Positions 8,284 through 15,809 of a stretch of 64,000 nt of DNA are shown here, piece by piece; position 1 is the first letter of the stretch; each line of letters starts with the position of its first letter. The DNA is taken from positions 310,001 through 374,000 of the forward strand of contig NZ_CP083723.1 in NCBI RefSeq assembly GCF_020150815.1, given 5' to 3'. This stretch comes from Haloprofundus salilacus (lineage in GTDB: Archaea > Halobacteriota > Halobacteria > Halobacteriales > Haloferacaceae). The translations under genes and the position numbers were made by a program. The notes under the pieces were generated by a model. It did no database searches and was not told the origin of the DNA. It worked only from the letters and a program-made list of their open reading frames with translations.

Positions 8284-8291
8284 CTTAAGTA
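8284..8291 (+). promoter_or_regulatory. Box A element upstream of the candidate structured RNA
   Basis: CTTAAGTA lies in a non-coding region and matches the haloarchaeal TATA box consensus. Transcription would start about 25 nt downstream, near 8311, right at the first strong stem. Confidence 0.5.
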
Positions 8292-8309
8292 CACAGGGGC
8301 TCTGGGTTC

Positions 8310-8412
8310 AGGTGACGCTTCGCTTTGGAGGGCCGAAGCGTCAGCGGGGACCAATTTAGGGCGGCAAACGCTGCACCCTTGCTTTTCTCACGGGTGCGGC
8401 GTTTTCCCCTTT
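8310..8412 (+). ncRNA. Candidate structured small RNA
   Basis: Two strong stem-loops lie side by side in a stretch with no convincing ORF. Stem 1 pairs 8313-8322 with 8334-8343 (10 perfect base pairs, TGACGCTTCG with CGAAGCGTCA, 11-nt loop). Stem 2 pairs 8366-8378 with 8392-8404 (13 pairs, one G-U, 13-nt loop). Stem 2 is extended by GGGGA (8346-8350) pairing with TCCCC (8405-8409), leaving a 15-nt one-sided bulge. A box A lies just upstream, and a short TTT follows the last stem. It is not a tRNA, 5S, SRP or RNase P RNA by length or motifs. No K-turn or ACA box is evident, so I cannot assign it to the H/ACA class. Confidence 0.5.
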
Positions 8413-8535
8413 CGGACGACACAACCACCGACGAGCGGCGAGTCTCGCCGTATCAGACGCCCGTACTAGAGAAACCGAGCGGTCGCTCGGCGTCTCGTCT
8501 TCGACCATTCGCGCAACGCCTCGCAGAACTTCACG

Positions 8536-8730
8536 CTAAGGGTCCGTCGGCGGATGTCTCGCCAGTCCGTCGAACATCGCCGCCGATGCGACGGCCGTCC
8601 CGGCACCGCCGGCCAGCGAGAACGGAACGACCGTCAACGCTCCGAGCGCCCCACCGCCAAAGAGCGCGATACCCATCACGAGCAGTATCAGGTCGAACCG
8701 GCTCGGGACCGTCGAGGCGAGGTCGCTCAT
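8536..8730 (-). CDS. Small haloarchaeal membrane protein
   Basis: This 64-residue protein has a short polar N-terminus (MSDLASTVPSRFDL) and one or two hydrophobic helices (ILLVMGIALFGGGALGAL and VVPFSLAGGAGTAVASA). Similar very short proteins beginning MSDL..VPSRFDL are, as I recall, common in haloarchaea. It lies between the candidate RNA and tRNA-Leu. AT-rich DNA just upstream of the start (8737-8756) could carry its promoter. Function unknown. Confidence 0.65.
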   Translation of the reverse strand: MSDLASTVPSRFDLILLVMGIALFGGGALGALTVVPFSLAGGAGTAVASAAMFDGLARHPPTDP

Positions 8731-8846
8731 GGCTCTAATTAGATGTTATTAGCCGGGCTTGTGTAAGTTGGGACCTGTCGGAAAGCGTGAGTTTCGGCTC
8801 CGGCAGCGTCGGCGTCGCGGTGCCGCGCACGGCGTCGAAAAGCGGA

Positions 8847-8931
8847 TGCGAGGGACGAGATTTGAACTCGCGAATCCCTACGGAAGCGGGTCTTAAGCCC
8901 GCCGCTTTTGGCCTAGCTCAGCCACCCTCGC
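8847..8931 (-). tRNA. trnL-TAA: tRNA-Leu (anticodon TAA)
   Basis: On the minus strand an 85-nt cloverleaf can be drawn. The acceptor stem is GCGAGGG/CCCTCGC. The D arm contains GGCTGAGCTAGGCC. The anticodon stem GCGGG/CCCGC encloses loop CTTAAGA with anticodon TAA. A long class II variable arm follows (TTCCGTAGGGA region), then T arm GCGAG-TTCAAAT-CTCGT. The long variable arm and A discriminator (8847) agree with leucine. CCA is not encoded and no intron is visible. Confidence 0.95.
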
Positions 8932-9346
8932 GCACCCTGTCGTACTGTCGTCCCCCGCAAGTCGGTTTCGGTACGCGTTGGTCATCGGAGACGGGACCGA
9001 CCTCCGTCTCGCCTTTGACCCGCTTCGCTCGTCAGAGACTCAGCCGAATCTCGTTCGGCCTGCCTCGGACACACTTCGTTCGTCCGAGACACCGGCGAAC
9101 ACCTCGACAGACGACAGTCGCTAATGTACGAGTCGTGACGACGCTCGTGGAGGACCGTCCCATCTCGCCGCGTACAACCTCAAGAATAGTTTAGGCGTCC
9201 GAGACCGCGTTTCCGGGTTCGAGGCACACACGATGCCCTCGCAGAACCCGCGGTTCGTCACCGGAGACGGAACGGCTTCGCTGAACGACTGACGATCCGC
9301 TCCGACGGCGACTCGTCGCCGGTCCGTCGTTGGCCTGTCGCGGCGC
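8932..9346. other. Intergenic region between tRNA-Leu and the ferredoxin gene
   Basis: About 415 nt without a convincing gene. Open frames here lack haloarchaeal codon bias and are rich in Arg and Ser, as expected of shadow frames. Short palindromic strings with TTCGTTCG/TTCGCTCG are present but do not form a long stem. I see no attachment-site duplication of the tRNA end. Confidence 0.5.
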
Positions 9347-9682
9347 TCACCAATCGACGCTCAACGTCCCGTCGCCGTGGGGGTTCGGCGCGATCTCCTC
9401 GTCGGTGCGGCGGTCGATGACGTGAATGACGCCCTCGCCTTTTTTCGCTGGACAGACCTCGGCGGCCCGAACGTTCTCGTCGAGTTCGTCCTCGCCGACG
9501 TAGTACGACTTTGCCTTCGCCAGCCCGGAGGCGAGATCCATCTCCCAGTTGTCGGCGACCTCGGCGCAGCGTCCCGCGCCGAAGCACTTGTTGGCCTCGA
9601 AGATTATCTTGTACGGCTTCTCCGCTACAGGGGGACCCTCCCCGCCGAACTCGCTCGGCTTTTTGACGCCGTCGTCGCTCAT
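9347..9682 (-). CDS. Small ferredoxin with a three-cysteine cluster motif
   Basis: A 111-residue protein with C-F-G-A-G-R-C (Cys-x5-Cys) near residues 33-39 and a distal V-C-P near residue 76. These three cysteines match the single-cluster ferredoxins that carry [3Fe-4S], or a [4Fe-4S] with a non-Cys ligand, and that serve cytochrome P450s and similar oxygenases. A fourth Cys is absent. It would act as a cytosolic one-electron carrier. The start at 9682 (MSDDGVKK) is chosen because upstream sequence overlaps the acetyltransferase gene in another frame. It is the last gene of a minus-strand run after the siroheme decarboxylase and acetyltransferase genes; whether it supplies either pathway is unknown. 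Confidence 0.82.
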   Translation of the reverse strand: MSDDGVKKPSEFGGEGPPVAEKPYKIIFEANKCFGAGRCAEVADNWEMDLASGLAKAKSYYVGEDELDENVRAAEVCPAKKGEGVIHVIDRRTDEEIAPNPHGDGTLSVDW

Positions 9683-9750
9683 CAAGCGGAGATAGCGGCA
9701 GGTCGAACTTTCGTCTGTCGGTCCCGCGTCGGTGACCGTCCGCCGCCGAC

Positions 9751-10212
9751 TCACAGCGATTTCCACATCTCGACGTGCGGGATTCCCGCCTCCTCGAACA
9801 CGTCGCTCGTCGTCTCGTAGCCGAGGTCGCGGTAGAACGTCTCGACGTGGGTCTGGGCGTGAAGCCGTAGCTCTCGGACGCCGCCGTCGCTGGCGGCGCG
9901 TTCGAGCGCCTCGACCAGTCGCTTTCCCCACCCGTTCCCGCGCTCGGCTTCGAGGACGGCGACGCGTTCGACTTTCCGAACGCCGTCGTCATCGTCGACG
10001 CGGCGGAGACGCGCCGCGCCGACCGGTTCTCCGCCGTCGTAGGCGACGAACTGCAGCGTTCCCACGGCGTCGTCGTGCTCGTCCCACTCCAGTTCCTCCG
10101 GAACGCCCTGCTCGTTGACGAACACCGCCTCGCGAACGGCGAAGGCGTCCTCGCGCGCCGCCTCGCTCTCCACCGGTTCGACGCCCGTCTTCCCCGTCTT
10201 CGATCCGTTCAT
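9751..10212 (-). CDS. GNAT family N-acetyltransferase
   Basis: A 153-residue GNAT-fold protein. The acetyl-CoA pyrophosphate loop is visible as VAVLEAERGNGWGKRLVEALE (V-x5-R/G-x-G-x-G/A pattern). It is followed by LRLHAQTHVETFYRDLGYETTSD, the usual motif B with the Tyr that protonates CoA thiolate. The N-terminus VNEQGVPEELEWDEHDD resembles the ElaA/YjcF-type branch. The start codon overlaps the stop of the siroheme decarboxylase gene by 4 nt (ATGA), showing translational coupling. The substrate is not known. Confidence 0.85.
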   Translation of the reverse strand: MNGSKTGKTGVEPVESEAAREDAFAVREAVFVNEQGVPEELEWDEHDDAVGTLQFVAYDGGEPVGAARLRRVDDDDGVRKVERVAVLEAERGNGWGKRLVEALERAASDGGVRELRLHAQTHVETFYRDLGYETTSDVFEEAGIPHVEMWKSL

Positions 10213-11252
10213 TTCTCCCCGCCCACCAGTTCGTCGTACTGCGCACCGGTCTGTTTGAGCGTCTCCGTCGAGTAGAGTCGCTCGTGGTCGAACGGCAGAA
10301 ACTCCGCGGCCAGTTCGTCTATCTTCTCGTCGACGATATCGGCTTCACGGCCGTGAATCATCGTGAAGAGGTTGTACGGCCACCCTTGCTCGGGGCGGCG
10401 CGGCCGGTGATAACAGAGCGTCACGTAGGGGAGCGCGCCGACGCGCTCGCCGCGGGCGTCGAGTTCGTCGTCGGGTACGTCCCAGACGACCATGCAGTTG
10501 TTCCGAAAGCCAGTGACGACGTGGTTGACGACGCAGCCGATGCGCTTGATACAGCCGTCGTCGAGCAATCGTTTGACCGCCGCCAGCACGTCGTCGACGT
10601 CGGCGCCGACGGCGTCGGCGATATCCGCGTAGGGCGTCGCAGACAGCGGGAAGCCGTCCTGGATTTCGAGCAGAAGGTTCGCTTCCAGTTCCGAGAGGCC
10701 GCCCGTCGCCTCCTCGCTGATGCGGGTGGCGCTCACCGCGGTTTCGGCGAGACTCTCTCTCGCGAATCTGTCGTCGTTGACCACCGGAAACTCGAGGTCG
10801 ATGTAGTAGTCGGTGAGCATTGGGAGATTCAGCACCTCGCACCCCGTTCGCTCCTCGATGTCCGCCAGAATCCGGTCGCGCGTCTCCCGCGACCCCGCGG
10901 TGACGACGAACCACATGTTCCACTCGTGGTCGCGGCGGTAGTTGTGGTTCACCTGCCGGTAGCCGTTTATCACCTCGGCCACCTCGTCGAACCGTTCTTC
11001 GGGCGCTTTCACCGCCGCGAGCGTCGAACTGCCGATGACCGGCGGGTTGAGCACCGCGCCGAACCGTCGGAACACCCCCCGTTCGCGGAGTCGCTCGACC
11101 CGCGAGAGCGCCTCGTCCTCGGAGATACCGAGTTCGTCGCCGACGACGCGAAACGGCCGCGCCACGACGGGAAACTCGCTCTGGTATTCGTCGACGAGCG
11201 CGGCGTCGACATCGTCGAGGTCGGTACGCCAATCGGCGTCTACGGGACCCAT
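10209..11252 (-). CDS. ahbAB: Siroheme decarboxylase, AhbA/AhbB-like fused two-domain protein
   Basis: This 347-residue protein is a head-to-tail duplication of the Lrp/AsnC-like siroheme decarboxylase module. Each half has a winged-helix part followed by a RAM-like part. The first half carries VNHNYRRDHEWNMWFVV (about 95-111). The second carries CYHRPRRPEQGWPYNLFTMIHG (about 281-302). These His/Arg-rich signatures belong to AhbB- and AhbA-type subunits, which decarboxylate siroheme to 12,18-didecarboxysiroheme in the archaeal route to heme b. AhbA and AhbB are often separate polypeptides; here they are one chain. Automated pipelines may call it an AsnC transcription regulator, but the catalytic signatures argue for the enzyme. 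It is followed by the overlapping acetyltransferase gene. Confidence 0.85.
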   Translation of the reverse strand: MGPVDADWRTDLDDVDAALVDEYQSEFPVVARPFRVVGDELGISEDEALSRVERLRERGVFRRFGAVLNPPVIGSSTLAAVKAPEERFDEVAEVINGYRQVNHNYRRDHEWNMWFVVTAGSRETRDRILADIEERTGCEVLNLPMLTDYYIDLEFPVVNDDRFARESLAETAVSATRISEEATGGLSELEANLLLEIQDGFPLSATPYADIADAVGADVDDVLAAVKRLLDDGCIKRIGCVVNHVVTGFRNNCMVVWDVPDDELDARGERVGALPYVTLCYHRPRRPEQGWPYNLFTMIHGREADIVDEKIDELAAEFLPFDHERLYSTETLKQTGAQYDELVGGEK

Positions 11253-11476
11253 CGCCCGGAGTTAGAACGGGGTGAACCTACCAGTTTCGGACTCTCCGCG
11301 CGACGAGCGACGCAGAGCGCCCCGCAGCGTCGAAAGCGAGGTGAGTCTCGTCGAGTCAGCAGGTCGTTGTCGAGTCGTCGGATTGTCGTCGGGTCGCCGC
11401 TCGCTTACCCGACTCTTCGACGAGATTCTCGGCGGAGAGCGGGACGTTTTTGCTCCGGCCGTCCCAAGCCGCACCT

Positions 11477-12538
11477 ATGACGAACGCGACCCAGGAGTTT
11501 GGCGAGTGGCCGCTAAAACGGCTGATGACGGAAGTTTGCGGCTCCGGACACAAATCGGCCGACGACCTCACCCGCGAGCAGGCTCGAGAGGCGATGCGGC
11601 GCATCTTCGCGGGCGAACCGGACTCCACGACGCTCGGCGCGTTCTGGCTCGCGAACCGGTGGAAGCGCAACAACCCCGAAGAACTCGCCGCGTACACCGA
11701 CGAGATGTGCGCGCGCGTCGAGTACGCCGAACCAGATGCCGACCCTGTCGACTGCGGCGCGAACTACGACGGGAAGGGCCGAACGGCGATTCTCGGCGTC
11801 GCCGCGGGCGTCGTCGCGGCGGCAGCAGGCACGCCGGTCGTCACGCACTCGGGCGATCGCGTCCCGACCCAGAAACAGGACGCGTACAAGCACGTCCTCG
11901 ACGAACTCGGCGTCAGGACCGAACTCCAACCCCGAGAGTCGGCCGACATGGTCGACGAGACCGGCTTCGGCTTCTACTACCAGCCGGCGTTCAACCCGGC
12001 GGTCCACGACCTCTTCGACCGGCGCGACCAGATGGGTGTCCGGACGTTCGTCAACACCATCGAGACGCTGGCGAACCCCGCCAACGCTGATGTCCACCTC
12101 GGGTCGTTCTACCACCTCGCGTTCGCGAAGAAGGTGACCGACACGTTCGAGGCGAGCGAGCACCACGACCTCCACCGCGTCATCATGTTCCAGGGAATGG
12201 AGGGGTACGACGACATCCGCCCGGGGTACACCAAGGTGGCGGAGTGGACCGACGGCGAGTTCGAGGATTACGAGATAGAGACGCCGAACTACGGGATGGA
12301 GTTCGAGAGCGAAGATCTCGAAGTCGGCGACGTCGCCGCCGACTCCGCGCGCATCACCGAGGACGTCGTCTCCGGCGACCGCGATGACCAGTTCGCCGAC
12401 GCCGTCGCGCTGAACGCGGCGTTCCGTATCTTCGCCCGCGAGGACGCCGAGGACCTCGAAACCGGGCTGGAGATGGCCCGCGACGCCATCGCCGACGGCA
12501 GCGCCGAGGCGGTACTCGACGACCTGCGCGCGTTCTGA
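11477..12538 (+). CDS. TrpD2-like protein of the anthranilate phosphoribosyltransferase superfamily
   Basis: This 353-residue protein has the two-domain fold of anthranilate phosphoribosyltransferase: a helical N-domain (LTREQAREAMRRIFAGE, LGAFWLANRWK) then a nucleoside-phosphorylase-type domain. The canonical PRPP motif GTGGD is missing. In its place is CGANYDGKGRTAILGVAAG, and the second loop reads THSGDRVPTQKQDAYKHVLDELG rather than KHGNRSVSS. This is the pattern of the TrpD2/YbiB branch, which in bacteria binds nucleic acid rather than making tryptophan. I therefore do not call it trpD. No other trp gene is nearby. The start follows an inferred leaderless ATG at 11477. Confidence 0.72.
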   Translation: MTNATQEFGEWPLKRLMTEVCGSGHKSADDLTREQAREAMRRIFAGEPDSTTLGAFWLANRWKRNNPEELAAYTDEMCARVEYAEPDADPVDCGANYDGKGRTAILGVAAGVVAAAAGTPVVTHSGDRVPTQKQDAYKHVLDELGVRTELQPRESADMVDETGFGFYYQPAFNPAVHDLFDRRDQMGVRTFVNTIETLANPANADVHLGSFYHLAFAKKVTDTFEASEHHDLHRVIMFQGMEGYDDIRPGYTKVAEWTDGEFEDYEIETPNYGMEFESEDLEVGDVAADSARITEDVVSGDRDDQFADAVALNAAFRIFAREDAEDLETGLEMARDAIADGSAEAVLDDLRAF

Positions 12539-12687
12539 GGCTCGTTTCTCGTCCCTTCTCTCGCACCTTCATCCGCTCTCGCTTCCCGCATTTTGCGTCT
12601 CCTCTCACCCCCCTCGACTCCCCTCCAACGAGTCCCTCGATTGTCGGGACACCACCTGTTTTGTACTGCGCCACCGCAGAGCGAGCC

Positions 12688-13953
12688 ATGTCCATCGAGA
12701 ACCTCTCGCTCACCGAGATTCGACGCGACCTGCACACCTACCCCGAGGCGGGGTGGAAGGAGTTCCGAACGACCGCGCTCGTTGCCGAGGAACTCGACGG
12801 CCGCGGCTTCGACCTCCGTCTCGGACCTGACGCCGTAAACGTCGACGGCCGACTGGGCGTCCCCTCCGACGACGAACTCGCCGCGGCCGAGGAGCGCGCC
12901 CGCGACCTCGGCGCGCCCGAGTCGTACCTCGACAGGCTCGACGGCGTCTCGGGACTCGTCGCGACCAAGCAGTACGGCGACGGGTCGGGACCGACCGTCG
13001 GCGTCCGCGTCGACATGGACGCGCTCGAACGACAGGAGGCGACCGACGACGACCACCGCCCCGCCCGCGAGGGGTTCGGGTCGAAACACCCCGGCGAGAT
13101 GCACGCCTGCGGCCACGACGGCCACACCGCCATCGGCGTCGGCATCGCCCGTAAACTCGACGAAATCGGGAATTTCGACGGCACACTCAAACTGTTCTTC
13201 CAACCCGCCGAGGAGGGCGGCCGCGGCGGGAAACCGATGAGCGAGGCGGGTCACTTCGACGACGTCGACCACATGGTCGCGCTCCACCTCGGACTCGGCG
13301 AGGAGACAGGGACGGTCGTCGCAGGCTACGACAACCCGCTGTCGAACGCGAAACTCGACGTGACGTTCCTCGGCGAACCCGCCCACGCCGGCGGCGCGCC
13401 TAACGATGGCCGGAACGCGATGCAGGCGCTGGCGACCGCAGTACAGAACCTCTACGCCATCCCGCGGCACGCCGACGGCGCGACCCGCATCAACGTTGGG
13501 CAGGTCCACTCGCCGAACGCCCAGAACGTCATCAGCGAGGAAGCGCGCCTCCGCGTCGAGGTGCGCGGCGAGACGGCCGAACTGAACGAGTACATGCTTG
13601 AAAAGGCGAACCGCGTGGTCGAACACGCCGCCGCAATGCACGACTGCGAGTTCGAGACGAGTCTCTACGGGAAGACGACGACGTTCGAGAACGACGCGGA
13701 GATGGTCGACGCGGTGACGGCTGCCGCCGAGAAGGTCGACTCAGTCGACGAGATCAAGGAGCGAAAACCGTTCGGCGGCAGCGAGGACGCCTCGTATCTC
13801 ATCCGCGAGGTACAGCGAAACGGCGGGACGGCCTCGTACGTTGGCATCGGCGCGTCGAACCCGGCGGGCCACCACACCGCGTACTTCGACATCGACGAGG
13901 CGTCGCTGGACATCGGCGTCGACGTGACGTGCGAGACGATTTGCGAGCTCTGA
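12688..13953 (+). CDS. M20 family amidohydrolase/metallopeptidase
   Basis: This 421-residue cytosolic zinc-dependent hydrolase is of the M20D (AbgB/hippurate hydrolase) type. Visible metal and catalytic segments are VGVRVDMDALE (near residue 110), HACGHDGHTAIGVG near 140, the catalytic-acid region FFQPAEEGGRGGKPM near 170, and a C-terminal IGASNPAGHHTAYFDID with the last His ligand. The dimerisation domain insert starts about residue 215 (AHAGGAPNDGRNAMQAL). Such enzymes release amino acids or aryl groups from N-acyl or N-aminobenzoyl conjugates; the substrate here is unknown. The ATG at 12688 precedes SIENLSLTEIRRDLHTYPE, a normal family N-terminus. The gene is convergent with the lipoprotein gene 11 nt downstream. 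Confidence 0.88.
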   Translation: MSIENLSLTEIRRDLHTYPEAGWKEFRTTALVAEELDGRGFDLRLGPDAVNVDGRLGVPSDDELAAAEERARDLGAPESYLDRLDGVSGLVATKQYGDGSGPTVGVRVDMDALERQEATDDDHRPAREGFGSKHPGEMHACGHDGHTAIGVGIARKLDEIGNFDGTLKLFFQPAEEGGRGGKPMSEAGHFDDVDHMVALHLGLGEETGTVVAGYDNPLSNAKLDVTFLGEPAHAGGAPNDGRNAMQALATAVQNLYAIPRHADGATRINVGQVHSPNAQNVISEEARLRVEVRGETAELNEYMLEKANRVVEHAAAMHDCEFETSLYGKTTTFENDAEMVDAVTAAAEKVDSVDEIKERKPFGGSEDASYLIREVQRNGGTASYVGIGASNPAGHHTAYFDIDEASLDIGVDVTCETICEL

Positions 13954-13964
13954 GTCACGGGACG

Positions 13965-14588
13965 TTAGACGACCTCGAACAGCGCACCCAACGCTACCCG
14001 GTCGGTGTCGACGCCCCAAACAGCCCTGCTGGCATCCAGACAGTACCGCCCCGACTCGAACTCGACGCCAACAGCCGCCCGGTCGCTGTCGTACGTTCGG
14101 TCACCTTCGGTGTCGACCGGGACCGTCCACGTCCACGACTCGCCCGAGGGAATTTGGTCGGCCGGTTCCTCAATCATCTCTCTGACGTCTACGTTCTCCC
14201 ACCCGCCGTCGCGTTCGCGCCATATGGTCCATGCGAAGGGATTGATGGAGATTCGCCCGTCCAGTCGGTTGACCAGCGAGAACTCGGCTTCGTCGCCTAT
14301 TTCGACTTCTTCCGCAGACGGTCGGAGGTAGATCGCTGTCTCGGCGGTTGACTCGTGGTAACAGCCGTCAACGTCGTTGGGACACGACTCGTCGGCAAAG
14401 CGTGATTCACCCGGCGAGTCCCCGACCAGCGTCGGGTCCGGAGTTTCCGCCTCCGTCTCGGCCGGAGTCGCCATCGACGTTTCCGACTGCGTCGCCTCCG
14501 CGAGGTCTTCGTCGCTCGGAGCGAACTGACAGCCGGCGAGGCCGACGAGCATTGACGCCGACGAGGCGAGGAGGGCGCGGCGCTGCAT
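13965..14588 (-). CDS. Predicted lipoprotein of unknown function
   Basis: This 207-residue exported protein has an N-terminus MQRRALLASSASMLVGLAGC that combines an Arg pair, a hydrophobic core and a lipobox (LAGC, Cys20). It is likely lipid-anchored on the outer face of the membrane. A Thr/Glu/Ala-rich linker (about 28-55) follows. The remainder is beta-rich (EVEIGDEAEFSLVNRLDGRI, ESWTWTVPVDTEGDRTY), resembling small immunoglobulin-like extracellular domains. Three more Cys (CPNDVDGC and YCLDAS) may form disulfides. No catalytic motif is seen. Confidence 0.78.
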   Translation of the reverse strand: MQRRALLASSASMLVGLAGCQFAPSDEDLAEATQSETSMATPAETEAETPDPTLVGDSPGESRFADESCPNDVDGCYHESTAETAIYLRPSAEEVEIGDEAEFSLVNRLDGRISINPFAWTIWRERDGGWENVDVREMIEEPADQIPSGESWTWTVPVDTEGDRTYDSDRAAVGVEFESGRYCLDASRAVWGVDTDRVALGALFEVV

Positions 14589-14645
14589 GGTCGTTGCTCC
14601 GGTGCAGTCGGTATATGTCTTCTGTGGTGAACGACGAACGCCGGA

Positions 14646-15617
14646 TTATTCGACGTCCAGCAGCGCCACGCCGACGAGCGTCTGCCCCGCCGTCACCGTC
14701 GACTCCAACGCGACCGAGTAGAGCACGCCGTCGCGGTCGGCTTCGACTTCCTGGAGGACTTCGTACGTCGTCGGGTCGAACAGGCGTCCGAGGTGGTCGC
14801 CCGAGGAGACCGACTGGCCGAGTTCGACGTCGTCGTCGACGAGGAACAGCCCCGAGTCGGCGGCTTTCACGCGGCCGAGGTGGTTGCGCGCGACGGTGCC
14901 GTTCCATTCCTCTTCGTCTCCGCCTCCCTCGGCGTCGCGCATCCCCATGTGTTCGAGGACGCCGAACATTCCTTCCACACCTGCTTCTACGGCCGGTTCG
15001 ACCAACTGCTTGTTGTGCGCGAGTTCCGGCGTGATGGAGGGGATGCCCTCGCGCGTAGCGGCGACGCGGAGTTTCCCGCCGAAGTTACGCTCGCTCCACT
15101 CCGTGTCGGCGTCGTCGCCCGCGGCCTCCGCGAGAAGCAGTTCCGTACCGAATGCCTCGGCGAGCGCACGGGACTCCTCGTCGCCCTCGAGGTAGACGGT
15201 GTGGGTGAGCATGTCGGGACTACCGGTGTGGAGGTCGACGATAGCGTCGGCCTCTCCCGCGTACTCCCAGAGGCGGGCGGCGATTCGCTGGTGGAGCGAC
15301 CCGTCTGCGTCGCCCGGCCAGACGCGGTTCATGTTCGGATTGACGGAGTCGATGACTTCGGGCGTGGTGTAGGAGACGTAGTCGAACGTGAGCGGGTCGG
15401 CGACGGGGACGGCGATTACTCGTCCCTTCAGTTCGTCGTGGTCGAGTCGCTCGTGGAGGCGGCGCAGGACTTCGGTGCCGTTGACCTCGCGGCCGTGCTG
15501 TGCGGCCTGGACGTACAGCGTCGGCCCGTCTTCGTCGCCCTCGTAGGTGTGAACCGTCGTCTCGACGGGGACACCCGAGGGGAGTCGCGTGAGCGTGAGT
15601 CGCTCTGCGGTGTGCAT
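14646..15617 (-). CDS. Succinylglutamate desuccinylase/aspartoacylase family zinc hydrolase
   Basis: This 323-residue enzyme of the AstE/AspA metallocarboxypeptidase-like family hydrolyses an amide bond of an N-acylated amino acid or related compound. The zinc site is visible as YVQAAQHGREVNGTEVL (H-x2-E) near residues 35-42 and DLHTGS near 120. The Arg/Asn substrate segment NPNMNRVWPG lies near 95. A C-terminal beta-barrel domain starts at about residue 245 (LGRVKAADSGLFLVDDDVELG). The start at 15617 (MHTAERLTLTRLPSG) is preferred over the Arg/His-rich upstream extension. No neighbour suggests the pathway. Confidence 0.85.
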   Translation of the reverse strand: MHTAERLTLTRLPSGVPVETTVHTYEGDEDGPTLYVQAAQHGREVNGTEVLRRLHERLDHDELKGRVIAVPVADPLTFDYVSYTTPEVIDSVNPNMNRVWPGDADGSLHQRIAARLWEYAGEADAIVDLHTGSPDMLTHTVYLEGDEESRALAEAFGTELLLAEAAGDDADTEWSERNFGGKLRVAATREGIPSITPELAHNKQLVEPAVEAGVEGMFGVLEHMGMRDAEGGGDEEEWNGTVARNHLGRVKAADSGLFLVDDDVELGQSVSSGDHLGRLFDPTTYEVLQEVEADRDGVLYSVALESTVTAGQTLVGVALLDVE

Positions 15618-15809
15618 GATTTTCACTCGGCGTGAGGGGTGATGTATCTGCGGGTGGCGGCTGCGGTGGCGCGAAAACGGGGTCAGCGACCGAAGCGTCT
15701 CGCGGGTGGTCAAGTCCTACGGGAGCCGGTCCAGCCGAACTTCGTCCTCGGTGACGGTCTTGTGCACGCGGGCTGTCATCACAAACAGCGCCAGACGTGC
15801 TGGAGCCGC

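Noticed and set aside
8281-8469. 62-codon plus-strand ORF over the candidate RNA
   Set aside because: Its composition is unlike haloarchaeal proteins (few acidic residues), and the sequence is better explained by paired RNA stems.
11477-12538. Calling this gene trpD
   Set aside because: The PRPP-binding GTGGD motif is absent and the second loop is altered. The TrpD2 branch fits better.
12289-13641. Minus-strand open frame (450 codons) opposite the TrpD2-like and M20 genes
   Set aside because: It crosses two real plus-strand genes and an intergenic region, and has Arg/Val-rich composition with no family signature.
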